From positions 1 through 6,833 of the forward strand of contig LJUF01000309.1 of assembly GCA_001303665.1 (NCBI GenBank): a DNA stretch of 6,833 nt. The letters are read 5' to 3'. The translations under genes were made by a program, and so were the position numbers. Shown here piece by piece: positions 5,346 through 6,833 of this stretch. Origin of the DNA: Phycisphaerae bacterium SM23_33 (GTDB lineage Bacteria; Planctomycetota; Phycisphaerae; SM23-33). Below the pieces are notes generated by a model. It made no database searches. It had not been told where the DNA came from and was given only the letters and a program-made list of their open reading frames with translations. The first letter of the stretch is position 1. Each line of letters starts with the position of its first letter.

Positions 5346-6833
5346 ATGGCCAGGACGTTCGTTCGGGTATCCCTGGGGACGAAGTTTCGCGTGCTCTTCG
5401 CAATGGCGGTGGCGGCCGTCATCGCGGTGTCGCTGGGGGTGCCATGGTATTTCACGGAGCGGCTGGTGGACCAGGCGGCCGAGCAGGCGGCCGAGCAGAT
5501 CACCCAGCTCGGGCTGGAGGAATGGGTGCAGCGGCATCCGCCCTGGTACCAGACACGCTCGGCCTCCACCCAGCCGGGCCTGGAGGAACGGGTGCAGGGG
5601 CGCCAGGTTGAGCCGCGCCCGAAAAGCGACATTGCGGATTACTTTGCGGCCGGGGGCCGCGGCCGCCGGGGGCCGACCTTCGTGCCGCTGACGCTGGCTG
5701 GCCAGGCCCAGCGGCTGGATGAGGCCGCCCGGCGCGCGGTCGAGCAGCGCCTGCGGACCATGGCGGTCCTGCCGGCGGAGGACGAGGAAGGCCGGCGTCT
5801 GTACCGGTGCTTTCGCGCGGCCCGGGTGACGGCGGCCTGCGCTCGCTGCCACGACGGGGTGGCCGCTGAGGCGTTTCAGCCCAGCCAGTTTGTCGGGCTC
5901 ATCGACGTGACCATGCCCCCGCCCACGGGCACGCTGATCTGGTGGTCGCGGTGCATGTTCATCCTGGGCGGGACGCTGGCGGCGCTGCTGGCGTTCGTGG
6001 CTTTCTATTTCATCACCCGGCAGATTATCCTCACCCCGGTGCGCAAGCTGCGCGACCTGGCCGACGACGTCGCCGACGGTGACCTGACCAAGCGGGTCGA
6101 CCTCACCACGGGGGATGAGTTCGAGCGCCTCGGCCGGCGGTTCAATGAGATGCTCGACGCCATCACCACCCAGCAGGACAAGCTCCGCCAGGCCAACCGG
6201 GCGCTGGACCTGCGCTTGGGGGAGCTGGCCGAAGCCAACGTCGCCCTGTACGAGGCCAACCGCATCAAGAACGAGTTTCTGGCCAACGTCTCGCACGAGC
6301 TGCGGACGCCGCTGAACAGCATCATCGGTTTCGCGGAGCTGCTGGCGGAGACCGACGACGAGAAGCGCCGCCGCCACGCCACGCACATTCTCACCTCGGC
6401 CCGGATGCTGCTGGGGATCATCAACGACCTGCTGGACCTGGCCAGGATCGAGGCCGGCAGGACCGAGGTGCGGTACGAGAAGGTGTCCATCACCGACCTG
6501 TGCGAGACGCTCACCCAGCTGGTCCGCCCGCTGGCCGACAAGAGCCGCCTGCGGCTGAGCCTGGAGTTGGCCCGGGAAATCCCCATCGTGCGGACCGACC
6601 CGGGAAAGGTGCAGCAGATTCTTTACAACCTGCTGTCCAACGCCATCAAGTTCACGCCACCCGGGGGAGCGGTGACGCTGTCGGCCTGGCCGGTGGCGGC
6701 GGCGGACTCGTCGCTACAGTCCGATTCCGTGGCCGTCAGCCTGGCCGACACCGGGCCGGGCATCCCCGCCGCCGATCAGCAGCGGATCTTCGAGAAGTTC
6801 TACCGCATGGACAACGTCATGATCCGCGAGCAC
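5346..6833 (+). CDS. Membrane sensor histidine kinase with periplasmic CxxCH haem motif, 3' end outside window
   Basis: This is a two-component sensor kinase; 496 residues are visible and the frame is open at the right edge. The start is the first ATG after the in-frame stop at 5331. It has no Shine-Dalgarno site, but the first membrane helix (about 13-36) begins soon after. A periplasmic part (about 37-198) follows, holding CARCH (165-169), a c-type haem binding motif. Its setting ('FRAARVTAACARCHDG', then 'FVGLIDVTMP') resembles the DUF3365/Tll0287-like sensor domain. A second helix (about 199-223), a HAMP domain (about 223-275), a coiled-coil linker and the kinase core come next: H box SHELRTP with H317, N box NLLSNAIKFTP (428-438), G1 DTGPGIP (468-474) and F box IFEKFYR (481-487). 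The G2 box lies beyond the window. It probably senses redox state or a gas ligand. A 12-base tandem repeat (5472-5483, 5484-5495) encodes QAAEQAAE. It is probably not part of the operon. Confidence 0.93.
   Translation, partial: MARTFVRVSLGTKFRVLFAMAVAAVIAVSLGVPWYFTERLVDQAAEQAAEQITQLGLEEWVQRHPPWYQTRSASTQPGLEERVQGRQVEPRPKSDIADYFAAGGRGRRGPTFVPLTLAGQAQRLDEAARRAVEQRLRTMAVLPAEDEEGRRLYRCFRAARVTAACARCHDGVAAEAFQPSQFVGLIDVTMPPPTGTLIWWSRCMFILGGTLAALLAFVAFYFITRQIILTPVRKLRDLADDVADGDLTKRVDLTTGDEFERLGRRFNEMLDAITTQQDKLRQANRALDLRLGELAEANVALYEANRIKNEFLANVSHELRTPLNSIIGFAELLAETDDEKRRRHATHILTSARMLLGIINDLLDLARIEAGRTEVRYEKVSITDLCETLTQLVRPLADKSRLRLSLELAREIPIVRTDPGKVQQILYNLLSNAIKFTPPGGAVTLSAWPVAAADSSLQSDSVAVSLADTGPGIPAADQQRIFEKFYRMDNVMIREH

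Noticed and set aside
3644..5632. Open frame of 662 codons on the - strand
   Set aside because: It runs opposite cysN, the second phosphoesterase and the kinase start, crosses gene borders, and has a low-complexity composition with no recognisable motif.
1..6833. tRNA or rRNA genes, CRISPR arrays, insertion sequences, integrase or phage genes
   Set aside because: None was seen; the window is filled by ordinary chromosomal genes without direct repeat arrays or transposase motifs.

Overview
The window is GC-rich, densely coded DNA, and every gene reads on the + strand. The sigma factor at the left edge looks planctomycete-like: it has region 2 and region 4, a short linker in place of region 3, and an 'FSTYACRAILKAF' region 2.4. 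The weak or missing Shine-Dalgarno sites at some starts fit this. The assignment to Planctomycetota (Phycisphaerae-like) is an inference from remembered sequence character, not from a search.

Layout: (1) positions 1-455 hold the 3' part of a sigma-70 family factor. (2) Positions 456-719 have no gene. They contain an inverted repeat, an extended -10 promoter candidate and a leader with several hairpins, one followed by seven T. (3) Positions 720-5242 look like one four-gene transcription unit: an AlkP-superfamily phosphodiesterase/phosphohydrolase-like gene, cysD, cysN (broken in this sequence) and a second, smaller AlkP-superfamily gene. The gaps are 21, 30 and 54 bases. (4) Positions 5243-5345 form a short gap with inverted repeats. 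(5) From 5346 to the right edge runs a membrane sensor histidine kinase with a periplasmic CxxCH (c-type haem) motif, cut off by the window end.

CysD and CysN form the heterodimeric ATP sulfurylase, which makes adenosine 5'-phosphosulfate (APS) from ATP and sulfate, coupled to GTP hydrolysis. Here they are sandwiched between two predicted cytoplasmic metallo-phosphoesterases of the AlkP superfamily. No APS kinase, canonical APS/PAPS reductase, sulfate transporter or sulfotransferase is present in the window. A sulfate-activation module for sulfation, or an APS/nucleotide or pyrophosphate turnover unit, are the readings I consider. The phosphoesterase substrates are unknown.

The most notable points are: the phosphoesterase-cysD-cysN-phosphoesterase arrangement; a CysD that carries the CC...CxxC cysteine pattern known from iron-sulfur APS reductases; a cysN that lacks about 25 codons of its beta-barrel domain and changes frame beside a 14-base perfect palindrome; and a possible attenuator-like leader before the operon.
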